Shown piece by piece: positions 13,801-28,800 of a stretch of DNA of 64,000 bases (position 1 is its first letter; every line of letters starts with the position of its first letter). Origin of the DNA: Alligator mississippiensis (lineage: Eukaryota; Chordata; Crocodylia; Alligatoridae); assembly GCF_030867095.1 (NCBI RefSeq), contig NC_081828.1, positions 217,465,978 through 217,529,977 of the forward strand, in the 5' to 3' direction. Position numbers and translations under genes: made by a program. The notes below the pieces were generated by a model. The model did no database searches, was not told the origin of the DNA, and saw only the letters and a program-made list of their open reading frames with translations.

Positions 13801-16800
13801 ATGCTCGGGAGGGTCTGACGGGATGGCTTACATGCCCTGCACGTATACCCACCCTGTAAAGCATCTTCTGCTGGGTACTGTGCTAAATGGACTGCTGCTC
13901 TGAACTAGGGTAGCAACACTTGTGTTTTTCTGTGCTGAAGTGGTGCCCTCAGAAATCAAAACGCACACCAGCCTCAGAGCCTGGATCTAGAACAGGGCTC
14001 ATGGCAACCAGTCCTGGCCCAAGACTTTCCCCCCATCTGAGCTCGTCATTTTTCTCTACCAGTGCTCCTGGACACGTTTCCATCCTCTGAGGCATCCGTG
14101 TGGGGGAGCTTTACAAGTACTATCTGCTCAGGATGTGGCTTCAGACACTACTTGCAGCTGTTTGACAACAGTGTCTCCCCCAGCACAGCCAGGATCCTCC
14201 AGGCTCGGTGTGCCTCACATGTATGGAAAGTGGGAAGGATGATCCAGGAGGCTGCCCCCTGCTCTTGCAGTGTTTCTCTGGGAAGCGAGTCAACATTGCC
14301 TCCACGTCAGAGATGGGAAACCCGATGCAGTGGGAACTCCCAGCTCATGCAACGTGTCAGAAACAGAACTGGAACAAGATGAAGATCTTCCTCAATCAAC
14401 CCCATCTCCACCCAACCCCTGCACAAGTCTTCACTGGTATGGATTCCCAGGCAGGTGTTTTTTGTTGCAACACCCCTCTAGCCCCTCTGGGAAAGTCAGC
14501 GTGCCTAGCACACACAGCTTGGGATCAAAACAAGCCGGAGTCAGAATTCACCTCTGCTCCTCTGTTAGGGCAGCTTTAGTTGCACCTACTTGAGTGGTGA
14601 CTTATAGGATTATTTGAACTTTTCTGTTATATTCAGCCTTATTTAACCATTGCTTCTCTATAGCCTCATTATTATTTGAACTCTTCTGTTTCATTTTGTA
14701 TCTGTGCTATCAGCGAATAGCCTTGAGCTCACTTTCATAGGAAGCTTACGTGCCAGCGTTATCAATATAGGCATGTACAAGGTCTGTTCAAAAAGTATCG
14801 AGACTAATGCTGTAGGAAACTAAATATTTTATTTACAGGAGTTTCAGCTTAATCTCCTTCAAAGTATGCTCCTTGTGCAGCCACGCACTTCTCCCAACAT
14901 TTCTGCCATTGTTGGAAGCACCTCTGATCAGCGATTTGTGGAATTGCAAAAGCTGCTCAGTAGCATTTTGTTTTATGGTTTCCACATCACAAAATCTTCT
15001 TCCTTTCAAGGTTTTCTTTAGTTGAAGGAAGAGAAAAAAAGTCACATGGGGCTATATCACATGAATATGGAGGCTATGGCACTTTTGGGATATGGTGTTT
15101 GGCTAAAATTTCGCCAAAAACTGCTTCGTAAGCTGTGCTGAGTGGGTAGGCGCATTGTCATGGTGAAGCATCCAAGAGTCGGACGCTCACTTTTCTGGTC
15201 GTTTTTCTGATTGTTTCATTCCCAAATCGCTGGTTAAAATTGAATGACATGAACCAAGAGAAATTCCAACTTCTTCTGCTATCTCTCAGACAGTCAATCG
15301 CCTATCATTTCAAACCAGACTGCAAAGCACTGCCACATTTTCATCATTTTGTGATATTGAAGGGCATCCGGAATGCTCAACACTTTCAACCAATGATCGT
15401 CCTCCTTTAAACCGACGATACTGCTCACAAACTCTTGCATGGCTCATAGTGTCATCACCAAATGCTATTTTAAGTAAGTCACATGTTTCACTTGCCATTT
15501 TCCCGATTTTCATGAAAAATTGAACGCACAAGCATTGTTCTGGACACTCTGACAACAAAAGGGGACGTGAGAGACAAACGATCTTACTTCAACCGCTGGC
15601 CACAGAAAACCAGGGAAACACCATGAGCTGCAAACTTGTCCAGAGGAGTCCCAACATGCCCAGACATTTTCAGCAAAACCATGCCCCCTCACCCAATAGT
15701 TTGTACCACAAATACACATTCAGTCTCGATACTTTTTGAACAGACCTTTACAGTGTGGTCCTTGTTACTAGCTCAAATTAACTGAACTTGGCACTAACCA
15801 ACTAAATCAGAGGGATGACATGATTGGATATGTTAATGAAAGGTGATAAGAGGGGACCAACTGGACAGTGCCCAACTGCAGAGACCTTTGAATTTCTGGC
15901 TTTTATGGACAGACCAAATTAGGAGTCCAGGGCATGCCCAAATTAAGACACTGGGAAAAGATCAAAGTAAAATGTGTGCATATGATGGGTTTGTTGGAAC
16001 AAAGGAATAGGGTGACAGAATAAAAACATGACTAGTATGATGATGCTCACAGAGAAATCAATCAATGGTACCTGGAAATGAAGACTCATCGGAGGAGTAA
16101 AGTTAAAGAAAAAGCATAAAAGGGGGGGGTAACAAGAAATTTGGGTATGTGTTGTCATCCAAAAACAGCCATTACTCACAGACGACCACCCTCTACTTTC
16201 AGGAACTGATTGGCCATCTTTTCTATGATGCGGAATGACATTTGGGATTGGGTAAGACCATTGAACTAAAGGTTTTTCTTTCTCTCTATGTAGAAAATAT
16301 TAATACAGTTCATGTGTTAAAACAATTAGATTTTAGTTAAGTTGAATGGTGTGAGCCGTATTCCATGTTCCCTCTGGGTTGATTATGCTTTAGTGATCCT
16401 TTAGTGCCATGGGTGCGTAACATCCCCAGTGTGGAAAGTGAGGTAGAAGGGACTAAACTGATGTTAGGTTTAACCGCATTAACTTCCTTGGACTGGCATC
16501 AGGCTTGGATTAGGTTCAGTGAGATTTAGGACTTGTCTTCAATTAACAGATCGGGGCTTGGCACGTCCCCAGAACAGCAGTCAAGCTACGAACGGCGACA
16601 GGGTTAGCTTCTGAGCAGCAGCTGTGACCAGAGATACTCGATCCCTCTACATGACCAGCTCCAGCATCAGGAATGCTTGGACTCCAACCTGCCCCCTCTC
16701 CTTTAGCAGTCCTGCTATCTGGAGCTTAAAGCACTGCTAACTCCAAACCAGACAGGTATGCACACATGTAACAGGTGTCCAATCAGGGGCAAACCTGAGT

Positions 16801-19800
16801 TAACATCACAGCCAAGCCAGGCCCGAGAGCCCAGTTATGGGACGGGCCCAGCACCTGTGGCTCCTGCTGACATCTGCCTGCCACTTTGGAAGGCTGGGTC
16901 CCCAACTCGCCCAAGAAGTCCAAGTCAATGACAGAGCAAGGGAAAGAACCCCAGCCTCCCAGGACCTGGCTCAATCTTCTTGTCTCCATCAGCATGACTT
17001 TTTCTTGCTGAGTATCTTGTAGCACATCCAGCCTGTTCATAACTGGATCATTCTAGATGCTTGAGAAAAGCCAGATTCGTTACAGACAGGCTCAAGCAAA
17101 CACATTCCACATCTAAACATACCTCTCCACTGTCTTGTTTTCTGAGCCAGATTTTTAAAGCACTAATTTAACTTTGAAATGTAGGCTGCTCCACAAGGGT
17201 GAAAGTTTGCAAATGGACCATCCAGTCACACTGAACATTAGTCCCCTCTTCAGTGCAAGTGGCTAGAAGACAGAAACAACAGAAAGTCTACCACGAGGTG
17301 CCACAAAACTCGTTTTAATGTGATACCTTATTGCTCAGTACTCCAAACTGGGGAGTCAGGCTAAGCTTGGTGCATTCTTGAATGCTACGAAAAAGGGTCT
17401 GGCACGTACAGGCCACAATCTTTTGAGATCTTGTATAACAATGATTGGTTCCATCCCTAAGCAAGCTGTAGGGTGAGCCAGGTGCTCAACTGACCACCCA
17501 CACAATAGAATAATAGAAAATGAGGGCTGAAGGGACCTTAGGAGGTCGCGTCTAGTCCAACCTCCTGCTCCAAGCAGGACCAGCCCCAACTACATCATCC
17601 CAGCTAGGGTTTCCTTGAGCCAGGTCTTAAAAACCTCCAAGGATGGAGAATCCACCACCGCTCTGGGTAACCTGTTCCAGTGCTTCACCACCCTCCTAGT
17701 GAGAAAGATTTTTTTAATATCTAACCCCAACTTCCCTTGCTGCAACTTGAGCCCATTGCTCCTTGTCCTGTCACCTGTCACCAGTGAGAAGTCCAGCTCC
17801 ATCCTCTTTGAAACCCCTCCTTCAGGTAGTTTAAGGCTGCTATTCATTCCCAAGTCCTGTCCCCCAGCCCCAAAATTATTTTTGTTGCCCTCCACCGACT
17901 CTCTCCAACTTGTCCGCATCCTTTCTGTCATGGGGGGCCCACAACTGGATACAAGACTCCAGATGTGGCCTCCCCAGTGCTGAATAGAGGGGAAGAATCA
18001 CTGCCCTCCATCTGCTGGCAACGCTCCTGCCAATGCAGCCCAGGATGCTGTTAGCTATGTCGACTGATTGCCCATTACTTGACTGCAGTCAAAAACTCCA
18101 CAAAGCCAAAAATGCCCTTGTGTAGGTAGCAGCCTCCCTTGCATCCCAGTATCATCCATTAGCAGGTCCTCGGCCCACAAGAGTGAAGATCCTCCCTCCC
18201 CCTCTCTCTCAGGAGCTACTCTGTGCTGAGGGAGGAACCCAAACCAGAACAGCCAACTTCTGTCCTCTACAGCTGCTGTGCCTTTCATTTCTGTTTAATT
18301 TCATTTGCAGCATTTCATAGCTGGTTGGACTGACCCGAGATTCTGGGATAAAAGGCAGGGAAAACTACCATTCAGTGCTGAATATCGCTCCCACAGATAC
18401 TAACCTACCATCTGTTTGTTATATGCATTCATTACAATGTTGTACGGTTCCATTTCCTTGTTTCACAATAACAGTTAACGACATCGGGGGGATTTACAAT
18501 TTATAAGCATCCAACCTGCTAAAGATGAAAGTCTCTGTCTGTATTGATCTAATAAATCAGTGTTTAAAATACTTGACTGTTATTTGGCAGTATTTGATGG
18601 GCAACTGACCAAGTCTTTTTGGACTGGTCACATACCCAACCCTAGCAGGCTATGAAGCAACTTTGGCTTCCTGATGGAACGGCAGCAATCCTCCAAGGTG
18701 GAGACGCAGGAGAAAGAAGACTCACAAGCAGACATTTGGTTTGTGAAGCTTCTTGCTTGCCCACTACGGCACCTAGAAGGCAGCTATTTTGCTAGCATCC
18801 ACGTTACTACTTAATCAAAGTCTTACACCTTGAATTTTTCAACACCGTTCTCTGTAGAGAGTTTGGACTTCTCCCAAACATCACTTGGCCATCACAGTGC
18901 CCCTAGAAGACACGCACTGCTATCCTCAGTTGACTGATGAGAGACAGACACACGCACCTAAATGTGAAACGATCTGCCCAGAACTGCTGAGCAAGATCAA
19001 CAGCAGAGCCAAGAATAGCCCCTACCTCTCCCAATTTCTAATCCCACCATTCATGCACCTCATCGTCCCATCCCCGATTATGAAACTCAAAGTTCAGGAA
19101 GCAACACGGTGCATTTTATTCTTTTTCCTCCTCTTATTAGAAAAAAAAGCAAGCGTTAAATGTCCGGTCTTTCAGACCTGTTCCTTCCAGCTGTCACGTT
19201 TCACCTGGTTTGGAAGCTTCCATAAGAGCCTGGCCTAGGGACCAGCAGGAGGGAAGAGCCTGGGTTTCACCAGATAAAGCAAAGTCATTTCCAAGACATT
19301 AGCTTTGTGCTTTCTGCTTTGTGGATCAATATGCTCCTTCAGTGCTTATCAGGCCACCCGTGCTCTGCTAATGATATCAGAGAGAGATCTGCCCGGTCGG
19401 TGTCCCTTCCCAGCTGAAATGCTGAGGACAGAACTCCATTCATCACGGCCGATGCCAGAGAAGAATTGTTCAAGGCGATTTAGAAAAGGAGATTTTGGTA
19501 CAATGCTTTCTATCTGTGTCAGCTGATAGGGCTGAAACCATCGACTGGTATCTTTGTCTCGTGAAGGCCTTTGGGAGGAAGACGTGGGGATCTGATTCAG
19601 AGTCATTATTTTCTCTGTGCTAAATCTGCCCTGGCTTTACCCTTCATCAAGGCGCACTGATCACTGTCATGCCGGGCTGTGGGTGGCCAAGTCTGGGGGT
19701 CCCCCAAGGTCAGAAGAAGCAACCAAGATCTGAAGGGAGCGAGCAGTCTGAGTGATGGGGAGCCAGGAAGCCAGAAGGACCATCTGGGGGACTGAATCAG

Positions 19801-22800
19801 AGATCCAGGGGGTCACGCAGGGCGCAGGGTCAGGTATATGAGAGATCAAACCAGAGGTGGGTTAGAAAACCAAAGGGTCAGGCCAAACTCAGGGTCTGCA
19901 GGCAACCCAGGCCGGGTTGCCAGAGAATCCGGCAGAGGCACAAGCCAAGGGTGAGGCAGCCTGGGTACAAGATGTTGTCCAGAAACTTCCTCTTCTGGGT
20001 CAGGGATTCATAGATCCATAGATGTTGGGGTCGGAAGGGACCTCAATAGATCATCGAGTCCAACCCTAACCCTAAACCCCGAGTCAGGGGTTTTTATAGG
20101 GAGGGGTAAAGGGTCAGCTGCCCCTCGCTCGTCACTCCAGTGGCAGGGAGCGGGTGGATGGCTAGGCCCACATAACGGGTTCTGACCACCCACGTCCACT
20201 CTGGTGCTCAGCAGAGGAGGGGGAGACTCAACGAGCGGCTGCACCAGGAAGGCCAAGGCTCCAGGTTCAAGGCCACGGCCTGATAACCACCTTGCACCCA
20301 TTTCTGGGAGGAAACCATTCCTACCCGTGTTTGGGACCTTGGCTACGGCTCTTCTTGGTGAGACTGAACGCAGGAGTTCTTTGAAAGAACTGGCCTGTTC
20401 TTTCTGGCACGGCCCTTTACTTCCACAGCATCATCGAGCAGCATTGACAAACCCAACCCTCCTGTTGGCAACACACAGGGGCTTCATCCCACTGCACTGT
20501 CCTCTTGCCTCTCACAGCTCCCCAGGGGGGGCAACGAGGGCAAGGCTCAGTGAACAGACACATGCGCACAGTACCTGGCATGCAGCTGCCGGTTTCCCCA
20601 CCGGTTTGCTCCCTATCACACCTGCCCCAGCTTCCTGCAGAGGCCGACCTTGGACTTGAAAGGTGGCAATGGAGCTCTGCAGGCAGCACTACCACCCAGC
20701 TGGCAAAGCAAATGTATGCTACAGCCCGCTCTGTGAAGGCAAATGCTGCACCAAGGAAAACCCATTCCCAGGCCAGGGGAAAAAATACATTCTGTTACAT
20801 GGGCTGGGGGCTGGACCTGCTGACCTGATGAGGTCCCTTCCAGCCCTAATGTCTATGAAATATATTAAATCTATGGAACTTGTGGGCCACCACCAACCCA
20901 CGGGAAATGTGTTTGCCTGCTGCTTGCATCTGCAAGTCCCCAGTGATCAGTCCATCTGAAACAAGGCTGAGGAGCAAGATGGCCCCCTGGCCTGGTGCTT
21001 CCATTCGTGCCCTCCCAGGTTCAGTGGGGAATGGGAACACACCTCGTTATCCACACATTAATGCTAGGCCCATCACAGTCCCAGATCCCGGCCCTGGCTG
21101 CCCATCCTGCTGCTGGATGCCACTCCCCACGTGCCCATGGCCCCATCTCACCTGCCTGGCCGCATGCCCTGCCCATGGGGGTCCCGGGCCGGTCTCCATC
21201 CAGCACCCCCTGACCAGTCTAGGAATCTACCACTTAGGGAGTTTTGCTGAGCTGTTGCAGGCTGGAGGGTGAAGTCCTGACCCAGCCTGCAACCGCCCAC
21301 CAAAACTTTCTAAGTGGCCCCCTGGTCCAAATAATTGCCCACCCCTGGGTTAATGCAGGGTCATGAAGAATGGACTGCCCAGTGAGGACAGAGGAGCCAG
21401 GAACCGGCTTGGCTCCATCAGCACAAAAACACTAAACTAAACACCTTGTAACCTGCAAATGAAGCACACGCTGTGCTCTAGAGAAACGGCAACCCACCTG
21501 GCAGCTGTCGTAGGGCCAGCTGGCAAGCTCTTCTGAGCACTGGACCATCCGGTGACTAGGACTGCAGGGGAGACACTACGCACAAGTGCTGTGGGAGCCT
21601 CTGGCATGCAGCCTTGTTCCTAAGCGTACGACACCGTTAGCATCAAGCTCTGGGCCTCTGAAGGCTGCTGGGAGTGGGAGGTTTTATCTGTAAAACAGGA
21701 TTGTCCTTCCAGATCTGTGAGTGATCAGGTGAGATTTGAAACACACCTTTTAAGCTAGAAAGACAGCCTGTTGGTCAGAGTGATCATGCCAACCCCTGAA
21801 TTTGCACAAAGATCTGTGAATGTTAAATAGTTGAAGGGCCCAGACCTCTGGCCCCAACGCACCTGGCCATCCGTGGGCTGCTACTGACACAGTATGGGCT
21901 ACACCAGTGATTTGCCAACATTTGTGGCCATATGCCCCTGCAAAATATTGCTGCTCATGCCCGACACCTGACATGCCTCTGCATGTTCAACACTGTCGAC
22001 ACGTGGCCATGCTGTTACTTGCTGCACACGGACCATTCAAAAACTCCCCTGGCAAAGCATCACGTACCCCAGGGGGTATGTATATCCCAGTTTGAAAACC
22101 CCTGAGCTAGGACTGGGGGGGTCAAAAATACTGCCCATGGGCCGGCAGGCTGCTGGAAGTTGCTGGGTGTGGCTGGGGGCAGATGGCCTCATACAACCCA
22201 GGTCACCCTCTGGCTACTTTGCTTTTCACTACTGCTGCAACTCTACCTACCCCCCACCGTCCCCCATATCTGCCCCGTGCTAGAGCCAGAGCCAGGGTTG
22301 TTGCTACCGCTGCTCTCTGATGCCCCAGGCTGGATCCAGCCCACAAGAAGTCCCATGATCCAGACACAGCCACAGAGAGAATCTGAGTTCCAACACAAGG
22401 ACAACAGCAGGCACCAAAACCGAAGCCCTAGAGCCAGTTCACAGCCATACGTGCAGGTAACCATCCCTCGGCACTCCCCGGGAGGAACACGATTGCTTCT
22501 CTTACCATACCCATGTGTGACGCTAGCATGACTCAGGATGGTGAGCAACAAAATGTTGCAGTTGGCACCGCAAGCGTACCCCAGCTAATCCGCACTGTTC
22601 TCTCACTTCTCACGTTCCCCCAGGGGGGCGAGATGACAGTAACACCTATTAGCAGGCACAGCAGCCTCCTCTGCACCGAGACGTTGCATCGTGGCAGGGA
22701 GCCTATTAACTGACATAGCACGCATGGCTTTGCCCTTCGTGTGCACAAGGACACTTATCCCTAGAAGCATCCCTGCGAACTGCTGCTGTCCGCACACATT

Positions 22801-25800
22801 GCAAAGTCCCATTTAGCATATGAAGGAAGACAGTGGGGTGGGCAATTATTTCGGCCGGAAAGCCACTTAATGAGTTTTGGTGAGCTGTCAAGGGCTGCGC
22901 ACATAAAATCTTTTAGAGGCTAGCATGTTAACAAATAACAGATTGAAAAACAACATCAAATCCTACACTAAAAATCAAACCTCTACTATAACATATTTTA
23001 ATTTTATTTAAAAAAAAAAAGTTTGTCCTGATTTACATGTGTTTGAGTAGTGGATAGAGAGGCAATTGCATAGACCCCTACTCTTGTATATTGTGCGTGT
23101 GGGGTGGAAGTGTGTGTGTAGAGGGGGCGTGGGGGAGTGTGTGGGGGGTATGCATGTTGGGGAGGTTGTGGGGGGAGTGTGGATGTGCATATGTGTTGGG
23201 GGGGTTGCTTGCACACTAGGTGCCTGGAGTCGGCAGGGGTGGAGGTGGGTTGGGGGGCGGGCAGAATGGGGGTAGAAGGCAGCGGGAGCTGAGGCCCCAC
23301 ATGCTGGGGAGGATCTGCCTGGCTGCAGCTCCCCCCCACCCGAAGTGGAGCAGCAGAAGGAGGAGAAGAAGCCACTGGAGGCTGGGGGAGCTGAGCAGTA
23401 TCCGGGCAGCTACAGCTTGGCCCCATGCAGAGCGCCATGGGGGCAGCCATGGGCTGGATCCAATCAATTGGTGGGTTGGATTTGGCCATTGGCCAGATTC
23501 TGCCTACCCCTGGTCTAACAGGATGCCTTTGCCTCAAGGTGCACACAGCCATGAGTTTACCAGCAAGGCTGTAAAGTGCCAAGAACTCTTCCCAGTCCCA
23601 CCAACCACACGGCCAAGCAGACTCCAGAGGCTGGTGAGGAAAACCTAGCTCGCAGGTGGTATTTCCCTGCTGCCATCCTGCTGGGAATGCAAAGGTAAAA
23701 CCTTTATGTGAAACCCTGCCATCTTACCAAGGAAATGCCATTTCCCTCGCACCAGGTCTGAGCTTGCAGTCCATATATCCTGGACTAAAATGCAGAAAGG
23801 GGGTGCTAAAGAAGCAAAGTGTGGTCACCTGATAAAGCACCAAAACCCAATCCATCAGCACCTGCTTCTTCCAGACACCTGAAATCTTGAAAGACAGTGT
23901 CTGGGACCTTCTGTTTAAGCAAAACTAGAGGAGGGTGGAACAGCACAATGGTTTCCTCTTTTTTCTTGGAAAAACCAGCTGAACAGGAAGACCGAGCGCT
24001 ACAGAATCTGGTCTCTGTTACTTGTGTGTGGAGCGCGGGGACATCCCTTACCCGCCATGTGCCTCAGGTTCCCCATCTATAAAACTTGCATACTTCTTGC
24101 CCACTTCCCCAGGGCATTGTGAGACAATTCACTGGTGTTAGCAAAGTGCTCGATTATCCTCACATAAAAGTTGATGAAAGTCTGGCTACGTTACTCCGAG
24201 TTGATAAAGTTTTCTACCTCGCTGTTAACACAAGTTCCCCAGAACGACTGTGTTGCATCATCACAATCTCACCCGGCCACCAGGGACTTGGATATGGACT
24301 TTCATTGCAATTAAATAATCTGGAGAAATCTAGAAAACTGGCAAAGCAGTACTCACTACAGCTGTGATGCAAGTCGGGGCTTGTTGTGGGCATACAAGCA
24401 CACCAGGAGCCGGAGGGACCATGATTGAAGAGGGAAAATTAAGAGAGCTCTAAATTAGCATAGTGTAGCTAAGAATCAGCTAACGAGGAAAGAAAAATGG
24501 CCTGTAAACACCCATGAACACCAATAGAGCCAGAGGGGGTGTTGAGAACCTGCACAGGCCAATTCGCATTGCACCATTCTCACTTTTCTTCTCTTGAGAA
24601 AGAGTCCTCCTGGTGTGACCCCACCACACAGACAGTTGTCAGACACCTGTGCAGCAAGTGTGTCATTGCTTACACAGCAGCAGCTAACATCTGTTTTGCT
24701 GCCTTCCAAACCATGGAAAGCGGATCATCTAAACCAGTGGTTTTCCACCTTGTTAGACTCAAGGACCCTTTAGTATTTCAGCTTTAGTATTTTTCTGGAG
24801 TAAAAAACCTAAGCTTTTTTTCTGGAGTCAAAACAACTCTTCTTTTGCAAAGAACGTAGAACAAGCACAGCAGGCAGAATGGTTTAACACACTGGATTCT
24901 TATTTGAAATCTCGGGGTTTATCTTCTGAATCACAGAATCACAGACAACGAAGGTTGAAGGGAGCTCAGGAGGTCACATTTAGTCTGACCCCCTGCTCCA
25001 AGCAGGACCAGCCCCACTGCATCATCTCAGCCAAGGCTTTGTCAAGCCGGGTCTTACACACCTCCAAGGATGGAGATTCAACAACTTCTCTGGGTAACCT
25101 GTTCCAGTGCTTTACTACCCTCCTTGTGAGAAAATTTTTCCTAATATCCAGCCTCAACTTCCCTTGCTGCAATTTGAGCCCATTGCTCCTTGTCCTGTCA
25201 CCTGCCCCCTCTGAGGACAGTCCAGCTCCAGCCTCTTTGCAACCCCCCTGCAGGGTGGTGAAGGCTGCTATTCAATCCCCCTCAGTTGCCTCTTCTGCAG
25301 GTTAAATCAGCCCAGTTCCCTCAGCCTCTCCTCACCAGTCATGTGCCCCAGTCCCTGAACCATTTTTGTTGCCCTCCACTGGACTCTGGAAAGGATCTCA
25401 AGACACTGAGAATCACTGATATAAGCAGTCCTGAAAAACCCATCAGGCTCCAACATATAGGGTCAAACTGAACCTCGGAGTTGATGGATGCAACCCCACT
25501 GAGGATCAGGGAGCTGCACCCATTGACACCAGAGCTCAGCGTGGTCCTTAGAGCTGAACTCCAGGAAAAGAGATATAGTTAGCAGACACGATCGGGTTTT
25601 GAGTCTGTCCCGGTTGAATCACAAATCTTCCCTCGAAGAAATATCCAATAAGGAGATGCTAGCTCTTTGTGCCATTCAAACATGCTCCTCCAAAGACAAC
25701 AGGGCTTAGACACCTCAACACACATCAAAGAGCAAAGCCTGGAATAGAAGAGGGCCAAGTGGCAAGTCTACTCTGATGGAAAGGAGCAGGTCAAGAATAG

Positions 25801-28800
25801 TAGGCTCAATCCAGTGCCGTGCCAAGTCTTCCACTCCCTCCCAAACAAGCTTAACAAACCCAACTCTCCCCAGAATCAGATCCATGCAAAGCAAAGGGCT
25901 ACGATCGATGGCTTTTGGGAGGCCTCGAGGAATATCACATGCATAGTTTCAGGAGAAGGCAGTGAGAGACAAGTTCAGATATCCATGAAAAAGAGGTGAT
26001 GTTGCCCTCTAGCGGTTGTAGCCTCCTCAGGTCTTAAACCCTAATACTGCTGCTCAGGCGTGGAGCGTCACGCTTCATCCAGAACCACCCCACCGTTATC
26101 ATCATTAGACTCCAAGAGACTTACCAGCTTTTGTGCTACGACGTTATAGTGACTGAATGACTGGATCAGGGCCACAAAACAGACTTTACAGCCAGCTGGG
26201 AAATAATAAGAGACAAGTTATCACTGTGATCATGCACACACATATCATCATTAAAGTGTTTCCAATGCAGCAAAGGCAGAGGAAAAAATTAGATACCTAA
26301 AGCCTATCAAAAGAGGCCCGAGGGAGGGTGAAGAGGCTGCAAAGAGCCTTGTACCATCTGCTGGAGTGTGGCTACAGAGTTCAGATGGGTTTAAAACATT
26401 TAAGATTTTTGCCCAGTAAAGAATTTTAAAAATGGTTTAAAGAGGAGAGAGACACTTCCCTTTCTCCCCTCCACCTCTGCTGCTGGGAGAACCCTTGGCA
26501 TTTCTGCTAGCAGCTTCGAAATAAAGACAGTGGCGCACACTGTCTTTTCCGATGAAGTGCTAACAGCTCTTGGCCTCTCTGGTTTGGCTCTTCTGGGGCA
26601 CAGACACATGGGCCTCATTTAAAGCTCGTCATGACAGATTTGATAATAAATGAGAAACTGTAATAAAAGTAAAAGTCTCATGAAGGTGACAGACAAATGC
26701 AGGTTTGGGATGACAAGGGAATCCAAAAGCATTGCAGCAGCAGCCATCAGAAATGCCATCTTCAAGTTTGGGAGCACATGGAGTTAGTTCTTCCCACCAG
26801 AGATGGTGAGGAGCTACCAAAAAGGAGTTCACTATCATCCCACAAAGTGTGTGTCCTGCTATGCCAGATGCATATGGCAAGATATTTAGTTTCTGGGAAT
26901 AGAAATAAAATTCCTCAGATCCAAAACAAGTCATGGTTCAAGTCAAACCATGTCCCAGCGCTGCCATGGCCAATCCCAACAATCAGCTTATTGTCAGCAT
27001 TGGCCCTGGGAAGGACCAGGGTCTGCATACGCATGCCACACTTGTCATTAAAGGAAGCATATAATCCAGCCACAAAGATGTTCCACATCATATGCAACTC
27101 TCCACTATATGTGGAACATCTCTGTGGCTTGTTTGCCATTTGATGGCCCTATAACTGGTCTGAATGTGTGGCATGCTGCAATTTATTTCTGGTTTCTGGT
27201 CAGGACTGAAGGGTACTGATACATAATTCCTACCAATGCAAGTGTTCATAGAGCACCCAGCACAGTTAAAGGTTGAGTAACTTCTTTATCTGCATCACTG
27301 CTGCAGTTAAACAAGAGAACAAGATGTGGTGCAACGACTGCCTATCACAGGGGAACCTCCAATAGCCAAGGTGAGGCTGCAGTGCTGGGCAGGAGCTCAG
27401 TCAGAAGGAAGGGGCAAGAAAGCCAGAGTGGAAAGTCTGCACAACCCCAAGGTCAAGATGCACTTCTGTGGCCCTCATTTTCGAAACACTCAGCAAGTGC
27501 AACAAGAGTTTGGTGAGATCTGCCCCTCAGCAACACCCCTGCAATCGTACGGTCTCAGAGCAAGCTACACAGCCACTTAGGCTGAAAAAGCTAGATCCCA
27601 TTATTCACCCTGCACATAACCACATGGCCAATATACTGAGCCAGACAGCAGCCTGCTCCAATACCCTGCCTTGCTCACCCCAAGCTCCCTCCTGAATGGA
27701 AGTATATAGTGACGTTGGCCCTGCACCACAGATCAGCTCTCCAGCCTTGCCTCTAGATCAGATCACCTGTGAGGATCAGTGGGCGCGTCTACACGAGACA
27801 CTTTAAGGCACATTAGCCCAAATTTAAGGCGTGTTAGGGAGTGCATCTACACATGCACGCCCATAATGTGCTTTAAAAATTGTGATTTTGGGCTAATCAC
27901 ACCTAAATTTGATACCTCCAAATGCAGGTATCAAATTTAAGTGCGAATAGTTAAAGTGCATTAGCGCACATGCAGACGTGGTAACGTGCATTAACACTGT
28001 GCAGGGACTGACTTGGGACTAACTTTAGTGTTAATGCATTAATGCACTTTAACACCTGCATGTATAGATAATTGCCTAAACCCGCTTAATGCGCATCAAG
28101 CTAATGCGCATTAAATTTATGCACTTACATGCATGTGTAGACATGCCCAGTGTGGTGCATTTGAATATGCTGCTGTCTGAAGTCCCAGAGGTGTGCCCAT
28201 GAAAGCAATGCAGAGATTTACTGGAGCTTTGTCACAAGAGGTCTGGAAGAATCCAGGGTTCTCCACAGTATTTAAAACAATTCAATTAGACCAACCTTAT
28301 CAGACAAAATATTAACAGGAGGAACCACCAGAGGAGAGAAAACTTACAAGGCATCTTGTTTCTGTATAAAAAGGGAATTTGGGTACCCCAAGCTATTATA
28401 ACATAAAAGGGAGTATGGTGGATGATGGCACTGATATCTACACACCTTCCAGCCCCAAGGAGTCAGAGGGTTTTACAGCATTCACTTACCTGTGCAACAC
28501 TCCTGCTGGCAAAGCAGTACCTGACTTAGCAGAGTGAAAAACCAAACCCCAGAGAGATAACGTGCCTTGGGAGTAGACAAGAGCCAATGAATGCCAACCC
28601 CCACTCTCTCACTAATCACAAGCTGCCACTGCTGCTTTACCCCACTGGCAGACCTCACTTGTGAGGGAACCTCCATCCAAAGAGAGAAAAATTGCAAGTC
28701 CTTTGTTGTATTCCACCTCCTCACCTACCTTTGAGGTAGAAAGAGAGGAAGTGGTGCACCAGGAAGCTGCCATCTGTCCTGGTGTCCCGCAGCAGGGTGA

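Noticed and set aside
15751-16600. Possible solo LTR next to the mariner remnant
   Set aside because: Only weak promoter-like words. No paired flanking duplication, primer-binding site or family match could be shown.
20063-20080. Short CCCTAA-like run suggesting an interstitial telomere
   Set aside because: Only about two and a half units, directly following a CR1 end that naturally finishes in similar sequence.
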